Source: Thiobacillus sp.
GTDB lineage: Bacteria; Pseudomonadota; Gammaproteobacteria; Burkholderiales; Thiobacillaceae
Length of the DNA: 14,014 bases
NCBI GenBank assembly: GCA_020217265.1
Contig: JAIWOS010000157.1
Span: forward strand, 1 to 14,014
Direction: 5' to 3'
The stretch's first letter is position 1. Every line of letters begins with the position of its first letter. The notes under the pieces were generated by a model. That model ran no database searches. It had not been told where the DNA came from and was given only the letters and a program-made list of their open reading frames with translations. The translations under genes were made by a program, and so were the position numbers. Shown here one piece after another: positions 1 through 6,832 of the stretch.

Positions 1-2
1 GC

Positions 3-413
3 AAGCGGCATCCCACGCTGAAGCCTGGCGTGGTGGTGGGCGCGGGCGCCAAGATCCTCGGCCCGATCACCATCGGCGCCAACGCGCGCGTCGGCTCCAA
101 CGCCGTCGTGGTGAAGGACGTGCCGGACGACGCGACTGCGGTGGGCATCCCCGCCCGCATCCTCGACAGCGCGGCCGAAAAGGAGCGCAAGGCGCAGGCG
201 GAAAAGCTGGGATTCTCGGCCTACGCCATTTCGGCCGACATGAACGACCCGGTGGTGAAGGCGATCCACGGCCTGATCGACCATTCCGCACACACCGACA
301 AGCGCCTCGACATGATCCTCGCCCACCTGCAGAAGCTGGGTGCCGGGCTGCCGGCCGAGCAGGATACGCCGGACGATTTCGACCCGAACTATCTGAATAA
401 AATAGTTGACTAA
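3..413 (+). CDS. cysE: Serine O-acetyltransferase, C-terminal 136 residues (5' end outside window)
   Basis: CysE acetylates L-serine with acetyl-CoA to O-acetylserine, the precursor of cysteine, in the cytoplasm. The frame is open from base 3, so the gene begins upstream. The first visible residues ([20 protein letters not shown]) and the following [16 protein letters not shown] stretch are the last coils of the left-handed beta-helix of hexapeptide acyltransferases. They match the end of the SAT catalytic domain, followed by the usual AVGIPARI turn. About 80 further residues form a mostly helical tail (DAYAIS-like segment, then an amphipathic helix and an acidic end). This tail is longer than in E. 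coli CysE but is of a kind I associate with CysE proteins next to isc genes. The stop lies inside the first IscR operator, so cysE and iscR are tightly linked. The functional link is that cysteine is the sulfur donor for IscS. Family assignment is firm; the full length is unknown. Confidence 0.9.
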   Translation, partial: KRHPTLKPGVVVGAGAKILGPITIGANARVGSNAVVVKDVPDDATAVGIPARILDSAAEKERKAQAEKLGFSAYAISADMNDPVVKAIHGLIDHSAHTDKRLDMILAHLQKLGAGLPAEQDTPDDFDPNYLNKIVD

Positions 414-426
414 TTTGGTAGGTTAA
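402..426 (+). promoter_or_regulatory. IscR type 1 operator, distal copy (overlaps cysE stop codon)
   Basis: The site fits the 25-bp type 1 IscR consensus (ATASYYGACTRWWWYAGTCRRSTAT) at 21 of 25 positions by hand alignment. The left half ATAGTTGACT is perfect; mismatches are all in the right half. The cysE TAA at 411-413 lies inside it. It also contains a TTGACT (406-411) that could serve as a -35 for a weaker upstream promoter with AATAGT at 429-434. In E. coli, [2Fe-2S]-IscR binds such sites and represses the isc promoter. The assignment rests on consensus matching only. Confidence 0.75.
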
Positions 427-429
427 GGA

Positions 430-454
430 ATAGTTGACTGAAATGCTCGGGAAT
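430..454 (+). promoter_or_regulatory. IscR type 1 operator, proximal copy
   Basis: This second site matches the type 1 IscR consensus at 22 of 25 positions. It starts with the same ATAGTTGACT half-site, exactly 28 bp after the distal copy. It covers the -35 element of the predicted iscR promoter, so occupation by cluster-loaded IscR should block RNA polymerase and give negative feedback. Confidence 0.8.
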
Positions 455-462
455 TTTATAGT
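434..462 (+). promoter_or_regulatory. Sigma70-type promoter of the isc operon
   Basis: TTGACT (434-439) and TATAGT (457-462) each match the consensus hexamers at five of six bases and are separated by an optimal 17 bp. Transcription would start near 468-470, giving a short leader of about 20 nt before iscR. The leader holds the Shine-Dalgarno AGGAGAA at 477-483, 6 nt from the iscR ATG. The region is clearly more AT-rich than its surroundings. Confidence 0.8.
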
Positions 463-489
463 TCGGGCGAAATCTCAGGAGAACCCGTC

Positions 490-951
490 ATGCGATTGAC
501 AACCAAAGGCCGTTTCGCCGTGACCGCCATGCTGGATCTTGCGCTGCGCGGCGGCAAGAACCCCGTGACGCTGGCGGGCATCAGCGAACGTCAGGACATC
601 TCCCTGTCCTACCTGGAGCAGCTCTTCAGCCGTCTGCGCCGGCACGAACTGGTGGAAAGCGTGCGCGGTCCCGGCGGTGGCTATTTTCTGGCCAAGCCGC
701 TGGCCGAAGTGAGCGTGGCCGACATCATCCGCGCCGTGGACGAGCCCATCGACGCGACCCAGTGCGGCGGCAAGGAAAACTGCCACGACGAACACCGCTG
801 CCTGACGCACGACTTGTGGGTGGGCCTCAATGCGCACATCTACGAATACCTCGACAACGTCACGCTGGCGTCGCTGGTCGCCAAGCAGGACGAATGCAAG
901 GACAAGGTTTTGCAGGACCGCCGCTCCCCGAAGATGACGCTGGCAGCCTGA
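490..951 (+). CDS. iscR: Fe-S cluster-sensing transcriptional regulator IscR
   Basis: IscR is an Rrf2-family winged-helix regulator. With a [2Fe-2S] cluster it represses the isc operon; without the cluster it still acts on type 2 sites. The protein has 153 residues and starts [19 protein letters not shown], as the family does. The N-terminal wing-helix domain includes the recognition helix near residues 40-51 and the GPGGGY wing near 60-65. Cluster ligands C92, C98, C104 and H107 sit at the same numbers as in E. coli IscR. Glu43, which in E. coli sets type 1 versus type 2 site discrimination, is also kept. The start is fixed by AGGAGAA 6 nt upstream. It is the first gene of the operon, 28 nt before iscS. 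Two type 1 operators at its promoter support autoregulation. Confidence 0.97.
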   Translation: MRLTTKGRFAVTAMLDLALRGGKNPVTLAGISERQDISLSYLEQLFSRLRRHELVESVRGPGGGYFLAKPLAEVSVADIIRAVDEPIDATQCGGKENCHDEHRCLTHDLWVGLNAHIYEYLDNVTLASLVAKQDECKDKVLQDRRSPKMTLAA

Positions 952-979
952 ACGCACTGAATTTCGGCAAAGGAACACG

Positions 980-2188
980 ATGAAAACGATTTATTTCGAC
1001 TATTCCGCAACCACCCCGGTCGACCCGCGCGTCGCCGCGAAGATGATTCCCTATCTGACCGAGGACTTCGGCAACCCGGCGTCACGCTCGCATCCCTATG
1101 GCTGGACTGCCGAGAAGGCCGTCGAGGAGGCGCGTGCGAACGTCGCCGCGCTGGTCAACGCCGATCCCAAGGAAATCGTGTTCACCTCGGGCGCGACCGA
1201 GTCGAACAATCTCGCCATCAAGGGCGCGGCCCATTTCTACGCGGGCACCAAGGGCAAGCACATCATCACGGTGATGACCGAGCACAAGGCCGTGCTCGAC
1301 ACCGTGCGCGAAATGGAGCGCCAGGGCTTCGAGGCGACCTATCTGCCCGTGCAGGAAAACGGCCTCATCGATCTCGACGTGCTGCGCGCCGCGATCCGTC
1401 CCGACACGGTGCTGGTGTCGGTGATGGCGGTCAACAACGAAATCGGCGTGATCCAGGATATCGGGGCCATCGGCAAGATCTGCCGCGAAAAGGGCGTGAT
1501 CTTCCACGTAGACGCGGCGCAGGCGACCGGCAAGATGCCGATCGATCTGAAAACCCTGCCGGTCGACCTGATGTCGTTCTCCGCCCACAAGACCTACGGG
1601 CCCAAGGGTATCGGCGCGCTATACGTGCGCCGCAAGCCGCGCGTGCGCCTGGAGGCGCAGATGCACGGCGGTGGCCACGAGCGCGGCATGCGCTCCGGCA
1701 CGCTGGCGACCCATCAGATCGTCGGCATGGGCGAGGCCTTCCGTATCGCCCGCGAAGAAATGGCGACCGAGAACGAGCGCATCCGTATGCTGCGCGACAG
1801 GCTCTGGAACGGCCTCAGGGACATCGAAGAAGTGCACCTGAACGGCGACATGGAACGCCGCGTGCCGCACAATCTCAACGTCAGCTTCAACTTCGTCGAG
1901 GGCGAATCGCTCATCATGGCGATCAAGGATCTGGCGGTGTCGTCGGGCTCGGCCTGCACTTCGGCCAGCCTCGAGCCGTCCTACGTGCTGCGCGCGCTGG
2001 GCCGTTCCGACGAACTCGCGCACAGCTCGATCCGCTTTTCCATCGGCCGCTTCACCACCGAGGAAGAAGTCGATTACGCCATCAAGCTCCTGCACGAAAA
2101 AATCGGCAAGCTGCGCGAACTTTCGCCCCTGTGGGAAATGTTCAAGGAAGGCATCGACCTCAATACCGTCCAGTGGGCGGCCCACTGA
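980..2188 (+). CDS. iscS: Cysteine desulfurase IscS
   Basis: IscS is a PLP-dependent class V aminotransferase-fold enzyme. It converts cysteine to alanine and holds the sulfur as a persulfide, which it passes to IscU and other acceptors. The 402 residues are close to the 404 of E. coli. Visible catalytic residues are His102 in TEHKAVLDT, Asp178 in HVDAAQ, the PLP Schiff-base Lys204 in [12 protein letters not shown], and the mobile-loop persulfide Cys326 in [21 protein letters not shown]. The end [21 protein letters not shown] resembles the conserved IscS C-terminus that contacts IscU. An AAAGGA ribosome site at 969-974 precedes the ATG. It lies between iscR and iscU (15 nt gap). The adjoining cysE may help supply its substrate. 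Confidence 0.98.
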   Translation: MKTIYFDYSATTPVDPRVAAKMIPYLTEDFGNPASRSHPYGWTAEKAVEEARANVAALVNADPKEIVFTSGATESNNLAIKGAAHFYAGTKGKHIITVMTEHKAVLDTVREMERQGFEATYLPVQENGLIDLDVLRAAIRPDTVLVSVMAVNNEIGVIQDIGAIGKICREKGVIFHVDAAQATGKMPIDLKTLPVDLMSFSAHKTYGPKGIGALYVRRKPRVRLEAQMHGGGHERGMRSGTLATHQIVGMGEAFRIAREEMATENERIRMLRDRLWNGLRDIEEVHLNGDMERRVPHNLNVSFNFVEGESLIMAIKDLAVSSGSACTSASLEPSYVLRALGRSDELAHSSIRFSIGRFTTEEEVDYAIKLLHEKIGKLRELSPLWEMFKEGIDLNTVQWAAH

Positions 2189-2203
2189 TTCAAGGAGAAC
2201 ACC

Positions 2204-2590
2204 ATGTCTTACAGCGATAAGGTCCTCGACCACTACGAAAACCCCCGCAACGTCGGCTCGTTCGCCAAGGACGACGACGGCGTCGGCACCGGCATGGTCG
2301 GCGCCCCGGCCTGCGGCGACGTCATGAAACTGCAAATCAAGGTCGGTCCGGATGGCGTCATCGAAGACGCCAAGTTCAAGACCTACGGTTGCGGCTCGGC
2401 CATCGCCTCCAGTTCGCTCGTGACCGAATGGGTCAAGGGCAAGACGCTCGATCAGGCGATGGAGATCAAGAACACGGCGATTGCCGAGGAACTGGCGCTG
2501 CCGCCGGTCAAGATCCACTGCTCGATCCTGGCCGAAGACGCGATCAAGGCTGCCGTGGCCGACTACAAAGCCAAGAAGGGTCTGGAGTAA
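2204..2590 (+). CDS. iscU: Iron-sulfur cluster scaffold IscU
   Basis: IscU is the scaffold on which [2Fe-2S] and [4Fe-4S] clusters are built from iron, IscS-derived sulfur and electrons. The protein has 128 residues, the same as E. coli. The three cluster cysteines are Cys37, Cys63 and Cys106. Asp39 (APACGDV), whose mutation stabilises clusters in homologs, and His105 are also present. The LPPVK motif recognised by HscA is at residues 99-103, just before His-Cys. The start [20 protein letters not shown] is typical. AAGGAGAA precedes the ATG. It is followed 5 nt later by iscA. Confidence 0.98.
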   Translation: MSYSDKVLDHYENPRNVGSFAKDDDGVGTGMVGAPACGDVMKLQIKVGPDGVIEDAKFKTYGCGSAIASSSLVTEWVKGKTLDQAMEIKNTAIAEELALPPVKIHCSILAEDAIKAAVADYKAKKGLE

Positions 2591-2595
2591 GCATC

Positions 2596-2919
2596 ATGGC
2601 CGTGACTTTGTCCGAGCGCGCCGCACAGCATGTGTCGAATTTCCTCGCCCGGCGTGGCAAGGGTATCGGCATCCGGCTGGGAGTGCGTACCACCGGCTGT
2701 TCCGGCATGGCCTACAAGCTGGAATTCGCCGACGAAACGCCCGAGGGGGACGAAATTTTCGAAAGCCACGGCGTGAAGATTTTCGTCGATCCCAAGAGCC
2801 TGCCCTACATTGACGGCACCGAGCTCGACTACGCCCGCGAAGGCCTGAACGAGGGCTTCAAGTTCAACAACCCGAACGTGAAGAACGAGTGCGGCTGCGG
2901 GGAGTCGTTCAACGTTTGA
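2596..2919 (+). CDS. iscA: A-type iron-sulfur assembly protein IscA
   Basis: IscA binds iron or a cluster and delivers Fe-S clusters to apo-proteins. I chose the ATG at 2596, giving 107 residues beginning [17 protein letters not shown], the same length as E. coli IscA. The same frame stays open further upstream inside iscU, but that stretch has no family similarity. The three conserved cysteines are Cys35 (TTGCSGMAY), Cys99 and Cys101 (ECGCGESF). A GGAG at 2584-2587, inside the end of iscU, can serve as ribosome site. This suggests translational coupling across the 5-nt gap. It is the last gene before a structured 114-nt spacer. ErpA and SufA share the fold, but operon position and sequence favour IscA. 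Confidence 0.97.
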   Translation: MAVTLSERAAQHVSNFLARRGKGIGIRLGVRTTGCSGMAYKLEFADETPEGDEIFESHGVKIFVDPKSLPYIDGTELDYAREGLNEGFKFNNPNVKNECGCGESFNV

Positions 2920-3033
2920 GCAACCGGGGCCGGGCGCCAGCGGCCAGGGAGCGGGGGCGGCCAGAGGCTGCGCCAGACCAAGGCGGCGCATAGCGTCGCC
3001 CCCTGAATCCTGGCTTATCGCTCCCTGACAAGC
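2920..3033 (+). other. GC-rich spacer with nested inverted repeats between iscA and hscB
   Basis: This is the only sizeable gap inside the operon. It contains CAGGGAGCG (2945-2953) and its exact reverse complement CGCTCCCTG (3019-3027). Nested within are GGGGGCG (2953-2959) and CGCCCCC (2997-3003). A small hairpin of GGCGGCG (2982-2988) with CGTCGCC (2994-3000) has a 5-nt loop and one G-U pair. The three pairs are all nested, so one multi-part RNA fold is possible. There is no T-run, so it does not look like an intrinsic terminator. No Shine-Dalgarno is evident before hscB. It could be an mRNA processing or stabilising element, a partial attenuator, or a decayed dispersed repeat; I cannot tell which. 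Confidence 0.5.
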
Positions 3034-3552
3034 ATGCAATCCCACTTCGCCCTCTTCAACCTTCCCGAAAGCTATGCGCTGGACCGCGAGCGCCTCGACG
3101 CCGCTTACCGGGAATTGCAGAGCACCGTCCATCCAGACCGCTTCGCAGGCAGGCCGGAGGCCGAACAGCGGGTGGCGATGCAATGGGCGGCACAGGCCAA
3201 CGAGGCCTACCAGACGCTCAAGCACCCGGTGGAGCGGGGCGTCTATCTGCTTAAGCTCCGCGGCATCGACGCGCTGGATGCCACCGATACCAGAATGGCG
3301 CCGGCGTTCCTGATGCAGCAGATGGAATGGCGCGAAGCGATCGATGCGGCGCGCGCCGAGCGCAGTGTCGAAGCGCTCGACGCGCTGACTGCGGAACTGC
3401 GGCAGGCGCACAAGGCGATCGAGGCGCGGCTGGGGGGCTTGCTCGACCAGGACAGGGACATAGAGGGCGCGCGTGAAGCGGTGCGCCAGCTGCGTTTCAT
3501 GGATAAACTCATCGCCGAGATTGGCGACGTATACGAAGAACTCGAAGACTAA
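3034..3552 (+). CDS. hscB: Fe-S protein assembly co-chaperone HscB (Hsc20)
   Basis: HscB is a J-domain co-chaperone that brings IscU to HscA and stimulates its ATPase for cluster transfer. It has 172 residues (E. coli 171). The N-terminal J domain carries the HPD motif at residues 33-35 (STVHPDRF), followed by the [22 protein letters not shown] stretch typical of Hsc20. The C-terminal half is a three-helix region (about 95-172) that binds IscU. The opening [13 protein letters not shown] matches the family start, so the ATG at 3034 is preferred although no good ribosome site precedes it. Its stop overlaps the hscA start (TAATG), a sign of translational coupling. Confidence 0.95.
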   Translation: MQSHFALFNLPESYALDRERLDAAYRELQSTVHPDRFAGRPEAEQRVAMQWAAQANEAYQTLKHPVERGVYLLKLRGIDALDATDTRMAPAFLMQQMEWREAIDAARAERSVEALDALTAELRQAHKAIEARLGGLLDQDRDIEGAREAVRQLRFMDKLIAEIGDVYEELED

Positions 3553-5414
3553 TGGCTCTGCTGCAGATTTCCGAACCCGGCATGTCCACCGCGCCGCACC
3601 AGCACCGCCTGGCGGTGGGCATCGACCTCGGCACGACCAATTCACTGGTGGCGACCGTGCGTTCGGGCCTGTCGGTCGTGCTCGACGACGCGGCCGGCCG
3701 GTCCCTGCTGCCATCCGTGGTGCGCTACCGCGCCGACGGTAGCGTGGACGTCGGCTATGACGCGCAGGCGGCGCAGAACAGCGATCCGCACAACACCATC
3801 GTCTCGGTGAAGCGTTTCATGGGACGCGGTCTGGCCGACCTCGATGACGTTGCCGGCCTGCCCTACCGCTTCGTCGATGCGCCCGGCATGGTGCAACTGA
3901 AAACCGTGGCCGGCGTGAAAAGCCCGGTCGAAGTGTCGGCCGAAATCCTCAAGGTGCTGCGTGCCCGCGCAGAGGCGAGCCTCGGCGGCGAGCTCGTCGG
4001 CGCGGTCATCACCGTGCCGGCCTATTTCGACGACGCGCAGCGGCAGGCGACCAAGGACGCGGCGCAACTCGCGGGGCTCAACGTGCTGCGGCTGCTCAAC
4101 GAACCGACCGCGGCCGCCATCGCCTACGGACTGGACAACGCCTCCGAAGGCGTTTACGCCGTCTACGATCTGGGCGGCGGCACCTTCGACATTTCCATCC
4201 TCAAGCTTTCCAAGGGCGTGTTCGAGGTGCTGGCGACCAACGGCGACTCGGCGCTGGGCGGCGACGACTTCGACCAGCGCGTGTTCTGCTGGATGGTCGA
4301 GCAGGGGCGCTTCCAGCCCTTGTCCGCCGGCGACATGCGCCTATTGCTCACCAAGGCGCGCGACGCCAAGGAAGCGCTCACCGAGCATACCGAGGTGCGC
4401 GTGACCGCCGTGCTCTCCACCGGCGAAATGATGGACGCGACGCTCACCCAGGCCGAGTTCAACGCCATGACCGAGAGCCTCGTCGGCAAGACGCTGGCGC
4501 CCACCCGCAAGGCCCTGCGCGATGCAGGCCTCACGGTCGACGACATCAAGGGCGTGGTGATGGTCGGCGGCTCGACCCGCATGCCGTGCATCCGGCACGC
4601 CGTCGCCGAGTTCTTCCGCCAGACGCCGCTCACCAATCTCGACCCCGACAAGGTCGTGGCGCTGGGCGCTGCCATGCAGGCCGACATCCTCGCCGGCAAT
4701 CGCGCCGGCGACGACTGGCTGCTGCTCGACGTGATTCCGCTGTCGCTCGGCCTCGAAACCATGGGCGGCCTCACCGAGAAAATCATTCCGCGCAACACCA
4801 CCATCCCCACCGCGCGGGCGCAGGACTTCACCACCTTCAAGGACGGCCAGACCGCGATGAGCGTGCATGTGCTGCAGGGCGAACGCGAACTCGCAGCCGA
4901 TTGCCGCTCGCTCGCGCGCTTCGAGCTGCGCGGCATTCCGCCCATGGTTGCCGGCGCGGCGCGCATCCGCGTCACCTTCCAGGTCGACGCCGACGGACTG
5001 CTGTCCGTGTCCGCGCGCGAGCAGAGCACCGGCGTCGAAGCGAGCGTGCAGGTGAAACCCTCGTACGGACTGGGAGACGAGGAAATCACGCGCATGCTGA
5101 AGGACGCCTTCACCCATGCCAAGGACGACATGCGGGCCCGCGCCCTCAACGAACAGATCGTCGATGCGCAGGGGCTCATCGCCGCGACCCGGGCCGCGCT
5201 CAAGGAAGACGGCGCCCTGTTGTCCGCCACCGAGATCGACGCCATCGAGGCCGGCATCGCCGCGCTGGAAGCCCTGCTGGCCGGCACCGACCATCACGCC
5301 ATCAAGCGCGGCATCGAGGCGCTCAACGCCGCAACCACCGAATTCGCCCAGCGCCGCATGGATCAGAACGTGCGGCGCGCGATGGCCGGACAAAAACTTG
5401 AAACCTTTGGCTGA
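3552..5414 (+). CDS. hscA: Hsp70-class chaperone HscA (Hsc66)
   Basis: HscA is the specialised Hsp70 that binds the LPPVK motif of IscU and promotes cluster release. It has 620 residues (E. coli 616). The start [10 protein letters not shown] followed by the GIDLGTTNS phosphate loop near residue 23 is characteristic of HscA and supports the ATG that overlaps the hscB stop by one base. Hsp70 signatures follow: VKRFMGR near 86-92, [13 protein letters not shown] near 181-193, [11 protein letters not shown] near 205-215, and the adenosine motif [10 protein letters not shown] near 336-345. The interdomain linker region [14 protein letters not shown] lies at 387-400. A beta-sandwich and helical lid follow. 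The end is 6 nt before the DUF3050 gene. Confidence 0.97.
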   Translation: MALLQISEPGMSTAPHQHRLAVGIDLGTTNSLVATVRSGLSVVLDDAAGRSLLPSVVRYRADGSVDVGYDAQAAQNSDPHNTIVSVKRFMGRGLADLDDVAGLPYRFVDAPGMVQLKTVAGVKSPVEVSAEILKVLRARAEASLGGELVGAVITVPAYFDDAQRQATKDAAQLAGLNVLRLLNEPTAAAIAYGLDNASEGVYAVYDLGGGTFDISILKLSKGVFEVLATNGDSALGGDDFDQRVFCWMVEQGRFQPLSAGDMRLLLTKARDAKEALTEHTEVRVTAVLSTGEMMDATLTQAEFNAMTESLVGKTLAPTRKALRDAGLTVDDIKGVVMVGGSTRMPCIRHAVAEFFRQTPLTNLDPDKVVALGAAMQADILAGNRAGDDWLLLDVIPLSLGLETMGGLTEKIIPRNTTIPTARAQDFTTFKDGQTAMSVHVLQGERELAADCRSLARFELRGIPPMVAGAARIRVTFQVDADGLLSVSAREQSTGVEASVQVKPSYGLGDEEITRMLKDAFTHAKDDMRARALNEQIVDAQGLIAATRAALKEDGALLSATEIDAIEAGIAALEALLAGTDHHAIKRGIEALNAATTEFAQRRMDQNVRRAMAGQKLETFG

Positions 5415-5420
5415 CGTCCC

Positions 5421-6194
5421 ATGCTGAACGACGCCTTCATCGAATCCCTGCGGGCAAGGCTCGAAGCGCATCCCATCTACGCTGCGGTGCGCACGCTCGA
5501 CGACCTGCGCGTGTTCATGCAGCACCACGTCTACTCGGTGTGGGACTTCATGTCGCTCATCAAATACCTGCAAAACGAAGTCGCGCCCGCACGTTGGCCG
5601 TGGACGCCGCAGGGCGACGCCTCCGTCGCACGCTTCATCAACGAACTCGTGCTCGAAGAAGAAACCGACGTGGCCCTGCCCGGGCAGGCGGGCCATACCA
5701 GCCACTTCATGCTGTATCTCGCCGCCATGCGTGAAATCGGCGCCGACGCGGAGTCGCCCGCGCGCTTCGTCGAGCTTGTGGCAGGGCAGGGCATAAACGC
5801 TGCGCTGGCCAGCGGGATCGCGCCCGCGCCCTCGGCCGCCTTCACCCGCACCACCTTCGATTTCCTCGCCAGCGGCAGGCCTCACACGGTCGCGGCCGCC
5901 CTGGCGCTCGGGCGCGAGCACGTCATTCCCTCGATGTTCCGTGCCTTCCTTGCGCGCATGGCCATCACCGAAGCGCAGGCTCCCAGCTTCCATTACTATC
6001 TGAACCGCCACGTCCATCTGGACGAGGATTTTCACGCGCCGCTGTCGCTGCGCCTGCTTGCCGCCCTGTGCCAGGACCAGGCCGAAAAATGGCATGAAGC
6101 CGAAACCGCCGCAGCAACCGCCGTCGATGCCCGCCTCCGGTTCTGGGATGGCATACTCGCCGCCCTGCCCAGTCAACAACCTCAAGCCGCCTGA
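5421..6194 (+). CDS. DUF3050 heme-oxygenase-like protein embedded in the isc operon
   Basis: I recognise this 257-residue protein as DUF3050, a family placed in the heme-oxygenase-like, all-helical fold. The hallmark is near the N-terminus: HPIY (17-20) followed by VFMQHHVYSVWDFMSLIKYLQ (31-51). Further polar clusters are INELVLEEETD (73-83), HTSHFMLYLAAM (92-103), REHVIPSMF (165-173) and RHVHLDEDFHAPLS (196-209). The last gives His197, Asp201, Asp203 and His205. Glu75/79, His95, Glu166, His167 and these residues could bind iron. Related heme-oxygenase-like diiron oxidases use Glu and His from several helices plus an HxxxDxxH motif; here the spacing is HxxxDxxxH, so analogy is only partial. 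There is no signal peptide or transmembrane segment. It lies 6 nt after hscA and 2 nt before fdx, so it should be co-transcribed. The reaction is unknown. Linked functions such as an iron-dependent oxygenase, or iron or oxygen handling for cluster assembly, are inference. Confidence 0.85.
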   Translation: MLNDAFIESLRARLEAHPIYAAVRTLDDLRVFMQHHVYSVWDFMSLIKYLQNEVAPARWPWTPQGDASVARFINELVLEEETDVALPGQAGHTSHFMLYLAAMREIGADAESPARFVELVAGQGINAALASGIAPAPSAAFTRTTFDFLASGRPHTVAAALALGREHVIPSMFRAFLARMAITEAQAPSFHYYLNRHVHLDEDFHAPLSLRLLAALCQDQAEKWHEAETAAATAVDARLRFWDGILAALPSQQPQAA

Positions 6195-6196
6195 TC

Positions 6197-6535
6197 ATGC
6201 CCCAACTCATCGTACTGCCTCATGTCGAACTCTGCCCCGAAGGCACGGTCATCGAGGCGAAAACCGGCGACACCATCTGCGACACGTTGCTCGCCAACGG
6301 CGTCGAAATCGAACACGCCTGCGAAAAGTCCTGCGCCTGTACCACCTGCCACGTCATCGTGCGGGAAGGTTTCGACTCGCTCGCCGAATCGAGCGAACTG
6401 GAAGACGACCTGCTCGACAAGGCCTGGGGCCTGGAACCGCAGTCGCGGCTGTCGTGTCAGGCGCGCGTTGCCGACGCCGACCTGGTGATCGAAATCCCCA
6501 AATACACCATCAACATGGTGAAAGAAGGACATTGA
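6197..6535 (+). CDS. fdx: isc-type [2Fe-2S] ferredoxin
   Basis: This adrenodoxin-type ferredoxin donates electrons for cluster assembly on IscU and IscS. It has 112 residues, close to the 111 of E. coli Fdx. Cluster ligands are Cys42, Cys48 and Cys51 in ACEKSCACTTC and Cys87 in RLSCQAR. Cys46, a conserved non-ligand cysteine in isc ferredoxins, is also present. The acidic segment ESSELEDDLLDKAWGLEP (64-81) is the usual partner-binding helix. The start follows the DUF3050 stop by 2 nt and the stop is 1 nt before iscX, so translation is probably coupled along this stretch. Confidence 0.96.
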   Translation: MPQLIVLPHVELCPEGTVIEAKTGDTICDTLLANGVEIEHACEKSCACTTCHVIVREGFDSLAESSELEDDLLDKAWGLEPQSRLSCQARVADADLVIEIPKYTINMVKEGH

Positions 6536-6536
6536 A

Positions 6537-6731
6537 ATGAAGTGGACCGACACCCTCGATATCGCCATCGAGCTCGCCGAAGCGCACCCCGAAATCGACC
6601 CGCGCACCATCCGCTTCACCGACCTTCATCGCTGGGTGATGGAACTGCCCGACTTCGACGACGATCCGAACCATTCCGGCGAAAAAATCCTCGAAGCCAT
6701 CCAGATGGCATGGATCGACGAGGTCAGTTAA
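6537..6731 (+). CDS. iscX: Fe-S assembly protein IscX (YfhJ)
   Basis: IscX is a small acidic protein that binds IscS and iron and tunes the rate of cluster formation, an iron-dependent regulator in homologs. The 64 residues compare with 66 in E. coli. The sequence MKWTDTLDIAIELAEAHPEIDP, RFTDLHRWV and DFDDDPNHSGEKILEAIQMAWIDE follows the family throughout. The acidic DFDDDP patch (39-44) and the C-terminal helix are intact. It closes the operon; the next gene is convergent. Confidence 0.96.
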   Translation: MKWTDTLDIAIELAEAHPEIDPRTIRFTDLHRWVMELPDFDDDPNHSGEKILEAIQMAWIDEVS

Positions 6732-6760
6732 CCCACATCAGTTTTGGCTTTGCCGATCAC

Positions 6761-6797
6761 TGGACCCAGTTGCTGTGTTGCCTGTGAACTGGATCCA
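6761..6797. repeat. Inverted repeat in the iscX-pepN convergent gap
   Basis: TGGACCCAGTT (6761-6771) pairs with AACTGGATCCA (6787-6797), giving 10 of 11 pairs around a 15-nt loop. It lies 30 nt past the iscX stop. There is no following T-run, so as a terminator it would be weak or factor-dependent. It could equally be a protein-binding palindrome or a relic of an element. Confidence 0.5.
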
Positions 6798-6802
6798 TGA
6801 CG

Positions 6803-6818
6803 TGCCCCCGCGGGGGCA
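6803..6818. terminator. Perfect 16-bp GC palindrome, possible bidirectional 3'-end hairpin
   Basis: TGCCCCCGCGGGGGCA is a perfect palindrome that could fold into a six-pair stem with a 4-nt loop. It lies between the iscX stop and the pepN stop, 14 nt from the latter. No T-tract follows on either strand, so a role in ending or protecting both transcripts is inferred from position only. Confidence 0.4.
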
Positions 6819-6832
6819 GCGGGTTGCCGCGA

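Noticed and set aside
2389..2595. Longer iscA with a start inside iscU
   Set aside because: The extra residues are an out-of-frame reading of iscU; family length and N-terminus fit the ATG at 2596.
2563..3714. Minus-strand open frame across iscA, the spacer and hscB
   Set aside because: It crosses several well-supported plus-strand genes and encodes Arg/Pro/Ala-rich sequence with no motif.
4341..6185. Long open minus-strand frame (over 600 codons) opposite hscA and the DUF3050 gene
   Set aside because: It lies antisense to confidently identified genes, has a composition typical of shadow frames in GC-rich DNA, and shows no family resemblance.
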